DNA from: Prunella strophiata
Taxonomy: Eukaryota > Chordata > Aves > Passeriformes > Prunellidae
Assembly: GCA_036583965.1 (NCBI GenBank)
Contig: JAZBQD010000030.1
Location: 112,435,889-112,499,888 of the forward strand
Direction of reading: 5' to 3'
DNA: 64,000 nt
Each line of letters begins with the position of its first letter. The stretch's first letter is position 1. Below, one piece after another: positions 23,986 to 34,420 of the stretch. Below the pieces are notes generated by a model that did not search any database, was not told the origin of the DNA, and saw only the letters and a program-made list of their open reading frames with translations. The translations under genes were made by a program, and so were the position numbers.

Positions 23986-24052
23986 CACAGAATCACACAA
24001 TCAGTTAGGTTGGAAAAGACCTCTGAAATCATCCTCTGAGTCCATCCTAATG
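23986..24052 (-). mobile_element. CR1 LINE 3' stub
   Basis: CTTCACAGAATCACACAATC followed by GTTAGGTTGGAAAAGACC, then TGAGTCCATCC. Only about 65 bp remain. Confidence 0.8.
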
Positions 24053-24496
24053 GCAAGGACTCATTTCACTAAAACAGGGATTTTCTGAGCTGTAAATCAG
24101 GTCAGAATTTTGACACAATGGCTGAGGTGAGTGTTTGCAAGCTTCACATCACCACTAACAGCTATTTCACAGAGTGTCTATCCAAGAATGTATTGATCTC
24201 CTAAATCTTTAAGCCAGATGGGACCAATTATCATAATCTATTCTGCTGAATGGCAGCAAAGATTTCTTACAGTTGTTTTGTGGTGCTGTCTTAGCATCAT
24301 CTGCTGCCCTTTTCTTGACATTCCTCTTGGTATTTTCCAGAATGTGGAAGGCCTTGCCATGATGTTGATCCCACTCATGAGTGTCACCAAAAATGTACGA
24401 ACAAGATCACCCCAAAGTCTTCACCCTTCCAGCAAAACCATCGTGGCCTTGGGAATCCATCATCCTTCAGGAGCCACATCACAGCAGATCCCCATG
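24053..24496. other. Unique sequence between CR1 copies
   Basis: No gene or repeat recognised in this 440 bp stretch. Confidence 0.45.
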
Positions 24497-24992
24497 TCAC
24501 AGAATTCACAGAACCACTGGGTTGGAAGAGACCTTCAAGAGCCCAACCCAGCCCCAACCCCTCAACTAAACCCTGGTACCCAGTGCCACATCCAGGCTTT
24601 GTTAAACACACCCAGGGATGGGGACTCCACCACCTCCCTGGGCAGCCATTCCACAACTTTATCACCATTTCTGGGAAAAACTTTTTCCTGCTATCCAGCC
24701 TGTATTTCCCTTGGTGCAGCTTGAGGCTGTGTGCTCTGGCTGTGTCAGTGCTGCCTGGAGAAAGAGCCCAGTCCCAGCTGAGCCCAGGCACCTTTCAGGA
24801 GCTGTGCAGAGCTGAGGGCACCCCTGAGTCTCCTTTTCTCCAGGCTGAGCACCCCCAGCTCCCTCAGTGCTTCCTCTCAGGGTTTGTGCTCCCAGCCCCT
24901 CTCCAGCCTCGTTGTCCCCTCTGAGTGTCCCAAGGTCCTTCCCAAGCTGAGGGGCCAGAGCTGGACACAGCACTCCAGGTGCCTCTGCTACG
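24497..24992 (-). mobile_element. CR1 LINE fragment (TTCACAGAA-tail subfamily), ~500 bp
   Basis: CACAGAATTCACAGAACCAC tail, then GGTTGGAAGAGACCTTCAAG, GTGCCACATCCAGGCTTTG, CACCCAGGGATGGGGACTCC, CAGGCTGAGCACCCCCAGC and GAGCTGGACACAGCACTCC. Its first 250 bp are very close to the copy at 29.5 kb, so the subfamily is fairly young. Confidence 0.92.
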
Positions 24993-25061
24993 TGTGTAGT
25001 TTGACATAAAATAAATCAAATCTTGGTTTAAACAACTTATTCTTGTGTTTTGAAGGCTGAG

Positions 25062-25540
25062 GAAATCTTGGGGCAAGTCCCAAAAAGAGCCATGAGGTTG
25101 ATAAGGGGTTGATAAGGAGCAGCTCCCCTATGGAGACAGGATGGGAAGGTTGGGGCTGTTCATCCTGGAGAAGAGAAGGTTGTGTGGAGACCTCAGAGCA
25201 ACTTCCAGGGTCTGAAGGGGCTGCAGGGAAGCTGGAGAGGGACAATTCATAGGAACTGGAGTGACAGGAGAAGGGGAAATGGCTTCAAACTAAAAGAGGG
25301 GAAATTTAGGTCAGATATTGGAAGAAATTGTTCCCTGGGAGGGTGGGGAGACCCTGGAATAGAATTCCCAGAGCAGCTGTGGCTGCCCCTGGATCCCTGG
25401 CAGTGCCCAAGGCCAGGCTGGACACTGGGGCTGGGAGCAGCCTGGGGCAGTGGAAAGTGTCCCTGCCATGGCAGGGGTAGAATGTGGTGATCTTTAATGT
25501 CCCTTCCAACAAAAACTTTTCTGTGATTTTATGATTTTAT
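25062..25540 (+). mobile_element. CR1 LINE fragment, ~480 bp, sense
   Basis: Runs from CAAGTCCCAAAAAGAGCC through a duplicated TTGATAAGGGG word, CTGTTCATCCTGGAGAAG, TGGAGAGGGACAATTCAT, AAATTTAGGTCAGATATTGG and CCCCTGGATCCCTGGCAGTG to a decayed tail (TGATTTTATGATTTTA). The 52.4 kb copy is the same subfamily in the opposite orientation with the same TTGATAAGGGG duplication. It sits tail-away from the 24.5 kb copy. Confidence 0.93.
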
Positions 25541-25849
25541 TTTGCTCTACACCACGGTGTCAGAAGCTGCTTTCAGGGTGAGATATGTTTTGAATACTTT
25601 GCTTTTTGCAATAAATGGTGCACGTGAGGTTGGTCCTGTCTTGAACTACAAGCATAGATACAAAATCAAGGAAACCACATTTCTTTGTGTGATAATCCAA
25701 AGTTTTCTGGGGCTTTGAGTCAAAAACCAGCGGGGTTCAGCATGTAATTTTTAACCTGTGACAGAAAAAACAGACTTCACTTAATCCAGTCCAAAGTGCT
25801 GTCGTGAATGAAACATCTTCATTTTTTATCACCTCTGAAAGAAACATGA

Positions 25850-25960
25850 ATCAGAGAATGATTAAGGCTGGAAAAGCCTTCCAAGATCTTGAGTCCAAGA
25901 TGCCCACCTTGTCACACAGCCCAGAGCACTGAGTCCAGCTGTGTGAAGTGACCATGATGA
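25850..25960 (-). mobile_element. CR1 LINE 3' fragment (ATTAAGGCTGG type)
   Basis: GAATCAGAGAATGATTAAGG, CTGGAAAAGCCTTCCAAG, CTTGAGTCCAAGATGCCC and a CACACAGCCCAGAGCACTGA block. Same subtype as the copy at 43.7 kb. Confidence 0.8.
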
Positions 25961-28634
25961 GCCTGGGGACATGCAGGACATGTGCCACCAGCCATGGCAC
26001 CTGTGTCCCCTCACCCCTACACCTGCTGCCACTCCAGAGCTGCCCCCCTCTGCTCCAGGGTGTTGATTTAGCAGCTGGAAGCAGGGGTGGCTCACCCAGA
26101 TGTGACTCAGTGTCACATCTCCAGCTGAGTCACCTTCTGCAGCTGCCTCTCCCTTCCTGCTGGGCACAGCTCTTCTCTCTGTGCTGAGCCACCTGCCCTG
26201 CCTGCAGACACACAAATGGCATTTTTGGGGCATCCCTGGGACTTGTTTGCACGGCTGCCACGAGGTAGGTGTGGGAACAAATGTGTCTTTGTGTGTCTGT
26301 GACTGCATTGGTGTGTGCAGAGTTGCAGCTGTGGAAAATCAAGTTTCTCCCCATGCGTGTTTCACGGAGTTTTTCTGGAGCTTCAGCTCCTGGGGGAGGC
26401 TGTTTTTCTGCCTCTGACTATAATTTCAGGCATTTCTCTGGTGCATGATACAGGCAACAGAGAAATGCTGCAGAAAACTTGTGAGAATTAGCCAAATAAA
26501 AGATAAAACGGTGTGATTATATACAGGAATAGCTGAAAAATGATTAATATAGAGAAATATCACCTTTCTTAGAGCTGTGTGTTGATGAAGATCTGTTAAC
26601 AAAGCTGGATTTACAGGCACTTGTGTTAAACAACACCAATTCCATAGACCTGAAGGCAAAATTTAAGTTTTTTTCCAGGTACCATGACAAATAGAGAAAG
26701 CAGAGAAGCAGACTAATGTAAAGAAGAGAGAGATGATAATTCACAAGTTTAAATGCCACAAAAATTATGCTTATCTGGATATTAATTCTGCATTTGATTA
26801 CATTTGCACTGAGCTATGGCATCCTCAGGGATCACCATGCTCCAAGGAATCCAAGGGAATGCAAAAATGTAAATATATAAGAAAATAATGAGCCAGTAAC
26901 TTTATGTATTTACACTCATTAATTGCTTTATATTGAAGTGTAAACATTTTATTTTTGGTCAGGCTTGTCTTCATCCATTATTCATCATCTATTTTTTATT
27001 CTGACACCAGAATTTTATTTTTTATTCTGCTTATATTATTCACCAGCAAATATTTTTAAAATTATGACATTTTGCCATCTACCCTAGCTTTGACTTCCTT
27101 TCTTTTTTTGAAAATACTTCTACCTTTAGCTTTCTTATTTTTAATTTTCACCATGTGGCTGGAGAACTTTGCAGTTCTTACAAAGATGCTCCACTCAGCC
27201 TTTCTGTATTGATTTACTGGGTGAGTTATTCCTTGAATCTCAGCAGTGATGCCAAGAAATGCTCCTTTGGAGAGGGGAAGAGAAATGCTTTGTTAAAATT
27301 GTAAAAAAAGTTACAAATTCTGCCCCCACGCCCAAACTTTGAATGACTGAGGAGTTCAGTTCTGGTCACAGAAATCAGCACTGAGAATTTATTTCACCAT
27401 CATTCCAGTCTGCCTTTGGACAAATATTCAGATATTCAGCTTTGCCTCTTTTTTGATTTATTTGCCAAAATACAAGGGAAAAAAGTGAAGAGTTTCACCT
27501 TATTTTGGAGATTCAAGATATTTAGGAGGGATTCAGTCAAGCATCCCAGCTCTCCAATCACTCAGATCAGACCTTTGGCATTTTTAAATTTTTTTTCCCA
27601 ACAGTTCTTGTAGCCTCATAAAACCCCTCCTGAATTCATGGGAGTTTCAAGTATTCCCTGGACCTTCCCTGCCAAAATATTGTTTTTTGAACTCAGCTAT
27701 CAGTGTAAGCAGAAAAAAAAAAAAAACAAACCAACAAAAAACAACCAAAAAACTAAAATAAACAAATTATCTCACTTTTTTCTTATTTTTTTATTTTCTT
27801 TTTTTTTTTTCTTCAAATTATCTCACTTTTCCCATTGCTTGGGAAAGAGTGTGAATTTTTTCAAGTTGACACAGCAGTCCTGAATAATCACTGATGCTGA
27901 ATATCCTGCTGATCAATATCCCCTTCACCCAACCACATTATCTAACCAGATACTTACAGAGGTAAATTCCAAATTAAATCCTTTCTTTTGCCACTTCAGA
28001 GCTTTTAAATAGAAATGACCTTTCCTTCCCTAATTAAAAGTGTTTCTCTCATAGGAGGGACACCAGAGTCTTTTCAGAGATTGCCAAAATGATATTGAGG
28101 TGTCCAGTCTGGGACTAAAACCAATCCATGAGTGCTGTAAAAAGCCTTAATTTCTGCTCCTTGAAAAAGAGTTTCCTGTTGATATCCAGGCAACATGAAG
28201 TGTCTATATAACTGCCTATCTCTCCTGAATTAAATGTCATTTTTACATAAGGGAACCTTCATTAGTGAATGTCACCCACACCTGTGAGAGGTAATATTTA
28301 TAAAGCTGTCCCCTCTTTGTTGCCTGACTTGTTCATCCTAAATGGTATTTTCATAGGTAAAATGTTAATCCTTTCTGATTCTAATGAGAAAATCAGGTGC
28401 TGGAATTGCATTTTGCCAGTGGGCAAAAAAAATAAAATAATCTGTTGTTTCATCTGTTGTGGGCAAAAAAAAAAAATAAAATACTCCTGTTGTTTCATAT
28501 CAAAAGAAATAAATACCATTAATATATCCCATTTCATTGATAACTACAAAGATTAATGCTATGAAGTTGGCATTATTATCCTTGTTTTTTTCATGGTTTT
28601 TTTTTTCTTTTTTTTTGCATGAATTGGTTGTTTA
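25961..28634. other. Unique intergenic sequence with A- and T-rich tracts
   Basis: No gene supported. At 27763-27779 and 27814-27830 lie two perfect copies of CAAATTATCTCACTTTT flanking a T-rich tract, preceded by an A-rich tract (27713-27762). The rest is AT-rich single-copy sequence. Confidence 0.55.
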
Positions 28635-28854
28635 ACCTGGGGAAAAGGAAGCTCAGGGAGGACCATATTGCCCTCTACAACCACCTGAAGGGTTGTAGCC
28701 AGGTGGGGCTTGGTCTTTTCTCCCAGGTGACAAGTGACAGGACAAGAGAAAACAGCCCCAGGCTGCACCCAGGGAGGCTTAGGGTGATATTAGGGAAAAT
28801 TTCCTCACTGAAAGGGTGGTGAAGCACTGGAATGGGCTCTGCAGGCCCATGGAA
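28635..28854 (+). mobile_element. CR1 LINE fragment, sense, interrupted by a hairpin
   Basis: Sense CR1: GAAGCTCAGGGAGGACC, ACAACCACCTGAAGGGTTG, a CCAGGTGGGGCTTGGTC block, GACAGGACAAGAGAAAACAG, TAGGGAAAATTTCCTCACTG and GGTGGTGAAGCACTGGAATG. Normal CR1 sequence ends where the inverted repeat at 28855-28916 starts; the following sequence to about 29035 is only loosely CR1-like. Confidence 0.85.
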
Positions 28855-28916
28855 TTTCCATGGACAGCAATTCCAAGTGGTGGAATTCCAAGTGGTGGAA
28901 CTGCTGTCCATGGAAA
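28855..28916. repeat. Perfect 15 bp inverted repeat with duplicated loop
   Basis: Left arm TTTCCATGGACAGCA at 28855-28869 and its exact reverse complement at 28902-28916. The 32-base loop consists of two exact copies of ATTCCAAGTGGTGGA plus two bases. Located where CR1 homology stops. Confidence 0.95.
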
Positions 28917-29035
28917 TCTGCAAAAACCCACGTGGATGTGGCACTTGGGGACGTGGTTTAGTGGTGAACACAGCAGCAGCCTGAAACCACAGCAAGTTTT
29001 GCATCCTTTAAGTGCTTCAGTCCCTAGTTCTGCCA

Positions 29036-29477
29036 TTAAGACTCAAAATTATCCAAGGCTGTGCCACTTGCTAAATATGTTTCTACCACTGATCTGGAAG
29101 AAATATGGGAAAAGCACAGGTTATGGGATTTTTTTCTTGATCCAGATGTGACAATTTGTTGATTTTTATTGCTTGTTTCAAACTTGCATTTTGAAAATTG
29201 TGTTTAAGGAGATGGAAAATGACATGACCACTTTTTTTCTTTCCCCACGACACTCCTGAGCAAGAGGTAGCACTCGAAGATCCCTCTGCTCTGAAATTTC
29301 CTCCTTCCTCCTGAGAGAAAGCTCCAGGAATGAGCCTTTGGGGTGGATCTTGTACCTGCAAAGGACCCCAGGGTCAGCTCTGGGGACAACTTCTATGACA
29401 GAGCAACTGGCTGTGAGAAAAGAGCTGCAGGGCCATGGGAGGTGGTGGCAGGAAGGTGGCACAGCCAGGGATGCTCC
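29036..29477. other. Unique sequence between CR1 copies
   Basis: Nothing recognisable in this stretch. Confidence 0.45.
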
Positions 29478-29790
29478 AGCCCCACAGAATTCACACAGAA
29501 TTCACAGAATGACTGGGTTGGAAGAGACCTTCAAGATCATTGAGTCCAGCCCAGCCCCAACAGCTCAACTAAACCCTGGCACCCAGTGCCACATCCAGGC
29601 TTTGTTAAACACACCCAGGGATGGGGACTCCACCACCTCCCTGGGCAGCCATTCCAGAACTTTATCACCCTTTCTGTAAAAAACTTTTTCTTCAAATCCA
29701 ACCTGTATTTCCCTTGGTGCAGCTTGAGGCTGTGTGCTCTGGTTCTGCCTGGAGAAAGAGCCCAAGCCCAGCTGAGCACAGCCTGGCTGC
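29478..29790 (-). mobile_element. CR1 LINE fragment (TTCACAGAA-tail subfamily)
   Basis: CAGAATTCACACAGAATTC tail, GACTGGGTTGGAAGAGACC, CATCCAGGCTTTGTTAAAC, CACCACCTCCCTGGGCAGCC and TGTATTTCCCTTGGTGCAGC. Nearly the same as 24.5 kb except that it ends about 200 bp earlier. Confidence 0.92.
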
Positions 29791-31949
29791 CCCTTCCTCC
29801 CTTTCCCACCTCGTGTTCCCACTGCTTACATCCTGCAGGAACACTGGCTGAATATTTCAGTCACACAGGTAGGGCTTGAAAGGTCAGAAGATTGGGGTTT
29901 TTGGGCATGGGGTGACAATGTGGAGCAGCTTTCCATGTGGGAGCTCAGCTGTCCTCTGGGGTGGTCACTGGTGGGGCAGTGCCTGAGCTCTGAAGGTGAT
30001 TCAGAACATGGAGCCATGGGAATTCACCAAGAGCTGGACACGACCCCACAGGCTTTGCTGCAGCTCCTCCATGCAAACACAGCATTTTGGTGGCCCTGCC
30101 ATGGGCACCATTTCTGCAGCCACATCTGGGCACAGCACAAAGCTGTCAGCACACTCACTGTCCCTCTCTCTGCTGCTTTATCTCATTTAACAGGAATTAT
30201 GCATCACACTTCAGAGAATTTGTGGCCATCTTGGTACTGAGACCTGCTGTGTGCAGTGTACAAAGATTTGGGGTGCAGGATTTCCCCCCAGCCCTCCTGT
30301 TCCCATCCTGCCAGGCATTTTCTGGCTCCAGGAACATCCTTGCTGGAGTCTGTAACCACCACACTCCTCTCCACCAGGAGTTTTTAACCACAGCTCCACC
30401 AGGCAAACCTGGTGCCACCAGCACCTCGTAAGGATGAAACTGCTGCTGGCTGCAGTTTGTTTTGGGGATCAACTGGTTTGGGGCTGTCTCCTGCTGGATT
30501 TATGTTCTCTGAAGAGTTAAGTACATTAGTGTGGGTAATCTCACTCCATTACCTTCTATAAAACTGAATCTATGATTTCCTCCCTGGTGAGCATTTACCA
30601 TAGTGAAATAGGCTACTATTTTCATATTTAACTCATTGGTAACTCGTAAAACCAGCTCAGGTTGTCTGCCCCAAAGAGCAGAAGCTGTGGGACGGGCTGG
30701 AGGGTCAGAGCTTTTACAGGACCTGCAGTGTCAGGGCAGTGCTCTCAGCATCGCCCTCACATCCCTATCCCATCCCTCCCCCTGCTCCTTTGAAATCCAC
30801 AAAAATCAGAAATTTATAAGGCTTCTTAAAAATCTGAGATGAAGCAATTAAACCTCCAGACTGGAGGATGTGAACCTTTAAAGGCCCTTTGCAGAATATC
30901 AAAAGAATGAGAGGATTATATTTAGCAGGTGTGACAGCCCACGCAGGACATTTCATTGTGAAAGGGGCTGACATGAACCAGGAACCGATACTTAAATTAA
31001 TATAAAACATCTTGGGGGAAAGGTGTTTTCTTTTCTTTTTTAAGCATTGGGAAATCATAATGCTTTCTGGCTTCTTCAAAAGCGAGAGGTCCAAATATAC
31101 AGGAGTCATCTGGCATGTAAAAATAAAAAGTCTGGGGAGGGGACACACACATAAAAATGCTTTGGATGAGGTTGGGAGGCAAATGTTAGGGCCAGGGGGC
31201 CAAGAAACACCGTTGTGAATTCTCCTGCCCTGCCTCACCTGGTGCTTGCAGATCCAAGGATTTTCCCTCCCAGGGCAGAGGGGCAGGACTGGGACAGGCT
31301 GCCCTGTCTGGCTCCTGGCACTGCATCAGCATCCCCTGTCCTGCCACCTCTCCTGTCCCTTCCCTGGAGACACAACCCTTCATTACAGGGGCTGCTTTAT
31401 TCTGAACACTCCTCTTTCTATTCCTATCACACCCTACCTAAGCCTTGGAGTGGAAAACTTGACTCGGGAGTTTTTGTGGGGAGGCGTCCACGACTTTCGT
31501 GCTTCATTCACTACTGAGTGTTCCTAATTTTAGCTTTTCAAAGCTAAAATCTGTTTTGATTTTCCAAAGCTGCGGATTCCAACGTCCAGAAGCTCGGCTT
31601 GTTTTCACGCCCACTCGCTGAGGGCCATGAGAGTGATGCTGCCCATGCAGGGGAAGGTGGGCTGGGTGACAACCCTGTCCCCAACTCTGGGAAGCTGAGA
31701 AGGGACCCCACAAGCTCACCAGGAGATCTCCATAGGTGGGTGCTCTGCATAGCAGAGGGCACTCAGTGCCACTTTTGGGGTATTTTATCTCTTCACTCTG
31801 CTCATTCAAGTGCTAGGTGGTTGCTTGGGACCTCTGGGTTCTTAGTCACCCAAAAAAAACCACACACTGGGGTGAAAAGCCCATCTTTCTGCTGGGGCTG
31901 CTGCAAGGGAGGGAGGTGTGTGGTTGCCTGGATGTGTGCTAGCAGGTAC
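29791..31949. other. Unique intergenic sequence upstream of the CpG island
   Basis: About 2.2 kb with no recognised gene or repeat. The 30.85-31.15 kb part is non-repetitive and motif-like (CTTAAATTAATATAAAAC, GGTGTGACAGCCCACG), which could reflect conserved noncoding sequence, untested. Confidence 0.4.
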
Positions 31950-32259
31950 TCTTTGGCACCGAGAGAGTTAAAGGTCCTCGGCACCCACCAGCCCTGGTCT
32001 AGGCAGTGTCTAAAATCAGTCCTAGACCCGCTTTATTTTTTCCTTAAAAACAGGAAATGGAGCCCTGAAGGCTTTTTAACTGGAGAGGGAGAGTGAGGAG
32101 GGGGTATACTCGCTCTGCCCATACCCAGCCCTGAGCCTGACCCAGACTTGGGGGTCTCTGTGTGTGTTTTTTTTATTCCTTCTCCCTTTTTTTTTCACCC
32201 CCCCCTATTATTTTGGCAGACTTTTTGGAATGTCTGGGAGCTAAGGGCTTTGCTTCATG

Positions 32260-32520
32260 GAGCAGAATTCTGAAGCAAGAAAAAGAGAAAGTTATAGACT
32301 AAACCACAGAAATGTAAACATGTCTGCAGCTAAAATAACTCCACTTTCATTGAAAACACTCCTCGCTTACAATCAGACTTCTGTGTGCTACGCTCAATAA
32401 AACTGCATGCTAATAGCGACCAATTAATACATTATGTAGTTCTGCTTTAAAAACTGAGACGCTTTTAATTATTTTTTTTTTTCTTCATAATTTTTTTTTT
32501 TCAATTATTATTTTTAATTA
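32260..32520. promoter_or_regulatory. AT-rich motif-dense segment upstream of the CpG island
   Basis: Contains CTGCATGCTAATAGCGACC (octamer-like ATGCTAAT), an inverted-homeobox-type CCAATTAATACATTATG word and TTTTAATTATT, directly before the GC-rich island. The abrupt switch from AT-rich to CpG-rich sequence is typical of vertebrate promoters and adjacent enhancers. Function is inferred. Confidence 0.3.
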
Positions 32521-33025
32521 AGGGGACTGCTGGGTTCTGTGCTGCGGACAGTGCCGGGCGCTGACCGCTGGCGGAGAGCGGCGGGCGATGCCCGGCGGCG
32601 CGGCGGGGGCCGAGGCGTGCCCGGGGAAGGTCGGGGCGAGGCGGCTGCGGGGACAAGCGGAGCCCCGGTAAGGAGCCCCGGGGCTGCCGGAGGGGAGGGA
32701 CAGCGACAAGGGACAGGGGACAGCCACAGGACGGGGCGCACCGCCCGCTTCTCCCCTGGGTTTTCTCCGTGCGAGGTGAGTGCGGCCGGCACCGCCGCGA
32801 TGGGTCCGCTCTCCATCACCCCTGGGAGACGGGGCTGCAGCTTCGGCCGGACCAGCCTCCTCTGCCTTTCCGCCCCCCCTCCTCGCTCCCCTTTTATTCC
32901 CGAGCATCCCGTTATTCCTCCCGCTGCCACCTGGTTCAGGGGGCCAGGCTGGGATTCACGTCGGGTCCCCGCCACAACCGCGCGCTTGTTCTCGCCCCTT
33001 CCAACGCGCTCCCGTTCCCCGCGCC

Positions 33026-33043
33026 GGGCCGGGCCGGGCCGGG
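33026..33043 (+). other. Canonical G-quadruplex motif
   Basis: GGGCCGGGCCGGGCCGGG: four GGG tracts with CC loops, from a pentanucleotide GGGCC repeat inside the CpG island. Confidence 0.8.
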
Positions 33044-33307
33044 TGTCCTCCCCCCGCGGGTCCCGCTCACCTCCAGCTCCGCCCGGCCCCTGCCGCCCCC
33101 CCGAGCGCTCCGGGGTGCGGGGGGGTCCCGCCGCGCACCCGGGCGCGGGCCGGCCCGACGGCGGCGGGGGATGCCGGGCAGCGCCGGGAGCGGCGGCGGG
33201 GGGGTGGGCTGCCAGCGCTCGGCGATTTGGAGAGAGGAAGACGGAGCCTGGAGCGGGGGGCCAGCGCGATGGGCTGAGCGCCGTCCCGACTGATCAGTGA
33301 CTCACCA

Positions 33308-33931
33308 GTGACCGGCCCGGCGAGTGACCGGCCCGGCGAGTGACCGGCCCGGCGAGTGACCGGCCCGGCGAGTGACCGGCCCGGCGAGTGACCGGCCCGG
33401 CGAGTGACCGGCCCGGCGAGTGACCGGCCCGGCGAGTGACCGGCCCGGCGAGTGACCGGCCCGGCGAGTGACCGGCCCGGCGAGTGACCGGCCCGGCGAG
33501 TGACCGGCCCGGCGAGTGACCGGCCCGGGACAGGGACCGGCCTGGCGAGTGACCGGCCCGGCGAGTGACCGGCCCGGCGAGTGACCGGCCCGGCGAGTGA
33601 CCGGCCCGGCGAGTGACCGGCCCGGCGAGTGACCGGCCCGGCGAGTGACCGGCCCGGCGAGTGACCGGCCCGGCGAGTGACCGGCCCGGCGAGTGACCGG
33701 CCCGGCGAGTGACCGGCCCGGGACAGGGACCGGCCTGGCGAGTGACCGGCCCGGGACAGGGACCGGCCTGGCGAGTGACCGGCCCGGCGAGTGACCGGCC
33801 CGGCGAGTGACCGGCCGGCGAGTGACCGGCCCGGGACAGGGACCCTGGCGATTTGACCGGCCTGGCGAGTGACCGAACGGGCGAGTGACCGGCCTGGGGA
33901 GTGACCGGCCCGGGACAGGGACCGGGCGGGG
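33308..33931. repeat. 16 bp CpG-rich minisatellite, ~39 units
   Basis: Near-perfect tandem copies of GTGACCGGCCCGGCGA, each with three CpG. Variant inserts carrying GGGACAGGGACCGGCC occur at about 33527, 33720, 33753, 33833 and 33912; the first two are about 193 bp apart, giving a higher-order block. The last 100 bp are more diverged. A 354-residue minus-strand frame (33067-34131) exists because all three frames of the unit lack stops there; it reads as a 16-residue repeat and I do not call it a gene. Confidence 0.96.
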
Positions 33932-34039
33932 CTCGGTGACCCCGAGGGCGGCCCAGGGACCGGCCGGGTGTCCCCCGGCTGGAGCGGGACAGCCCCGAGG
34001 GCTCGGCAGCCGCAGCCGCGCATCCTCTGCCCGAGTTCC

Positions 34040-34420
34040 TCTAAGTTTTGAAGGATTAATTTGCTCTTTGGTTTCGGGCTGGCCGCGGGATTTTCGGGCA
34101 GAAATGATATCGCCTTCCCCCTCGCCATCACTTTTCCCCCCTCTCTGGATCGTAATAGCAGCGCTGGTGCCTCTGTAATTCTTTCAGCAATTCATCATTC
34201 AATTAACTATCAGCTCTATGGCTTTTCAAAAGCTGGGCAGCTCTTGCACGTAGGAAAACCTTCAATTACCTACGTGGCTGAGGGGAGTGAGGCTGTGTTT
34301 AGTACTTTTCAGAGTAAGGGATATGCGGGGCTCTGTTTTGGTGACCAGATGACTTCGCTGAGGAGTTTGGAGTGCACGTAATTATATTTACAAAAGCTGG
34401 AGTTGCAAGTTCTGGCTAAC
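34040..34420. promoter_or_regulatory. Possible conserved regulatory segment beside the CpG island
   Basis: Non-repetitive sequence with TCTGTAATTCTTTCAGC, CATCATTCAATTAACTATC and CACGTAATTATATTTAC words, homeodomain-type TAATT motifs within 350 bp of the island. Conservation is untested. Confidence 0.25.

Larger units (their letters stand above)
32521..34030. promoter_or_regulatory. CpG island, candidate bidirectional promoter
   Basis: The only long CpG-rich stretch in the window. On the plus strand an ATG at 32588 in a GGCGATGC context opens 27 codons that reach a donor-like CCG/GTAAGG (GT at 32668), and a stronger GAG/GTGAGT lies at 32776. On the minus strand donor-like GGAG/GTGAG (GT at 33070-33069) and CTG/GTGAGT (GT at 33305-33304) point the other way. 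An AP-1-type TGACTCA is at 33298. I find no recognisable encoded protein, so a noncoding first exon or a gene starting outside my recognition is possible. The long frames through the island are due to high GC. Confidence 0.55.

Noticed and set aside
24497..25540. A single large palindrome or DNA transposon formed by facing CR1 copies
   Set aside because: The two elements belong to different CR1 subfamilies and their arms are not mutual reverse complements over their length.
32539..33300. 253-codon frame in the CpG island
   Set aside because: High GC removes stops in all frames; no recognisable domain, and overlapping long frames exist on both strands.
33308..33931. CRISPR or bacterial iteron origin
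   Set aside because: Contiguous 16 bp tandem units without spacers in a vertebrate CpG island.
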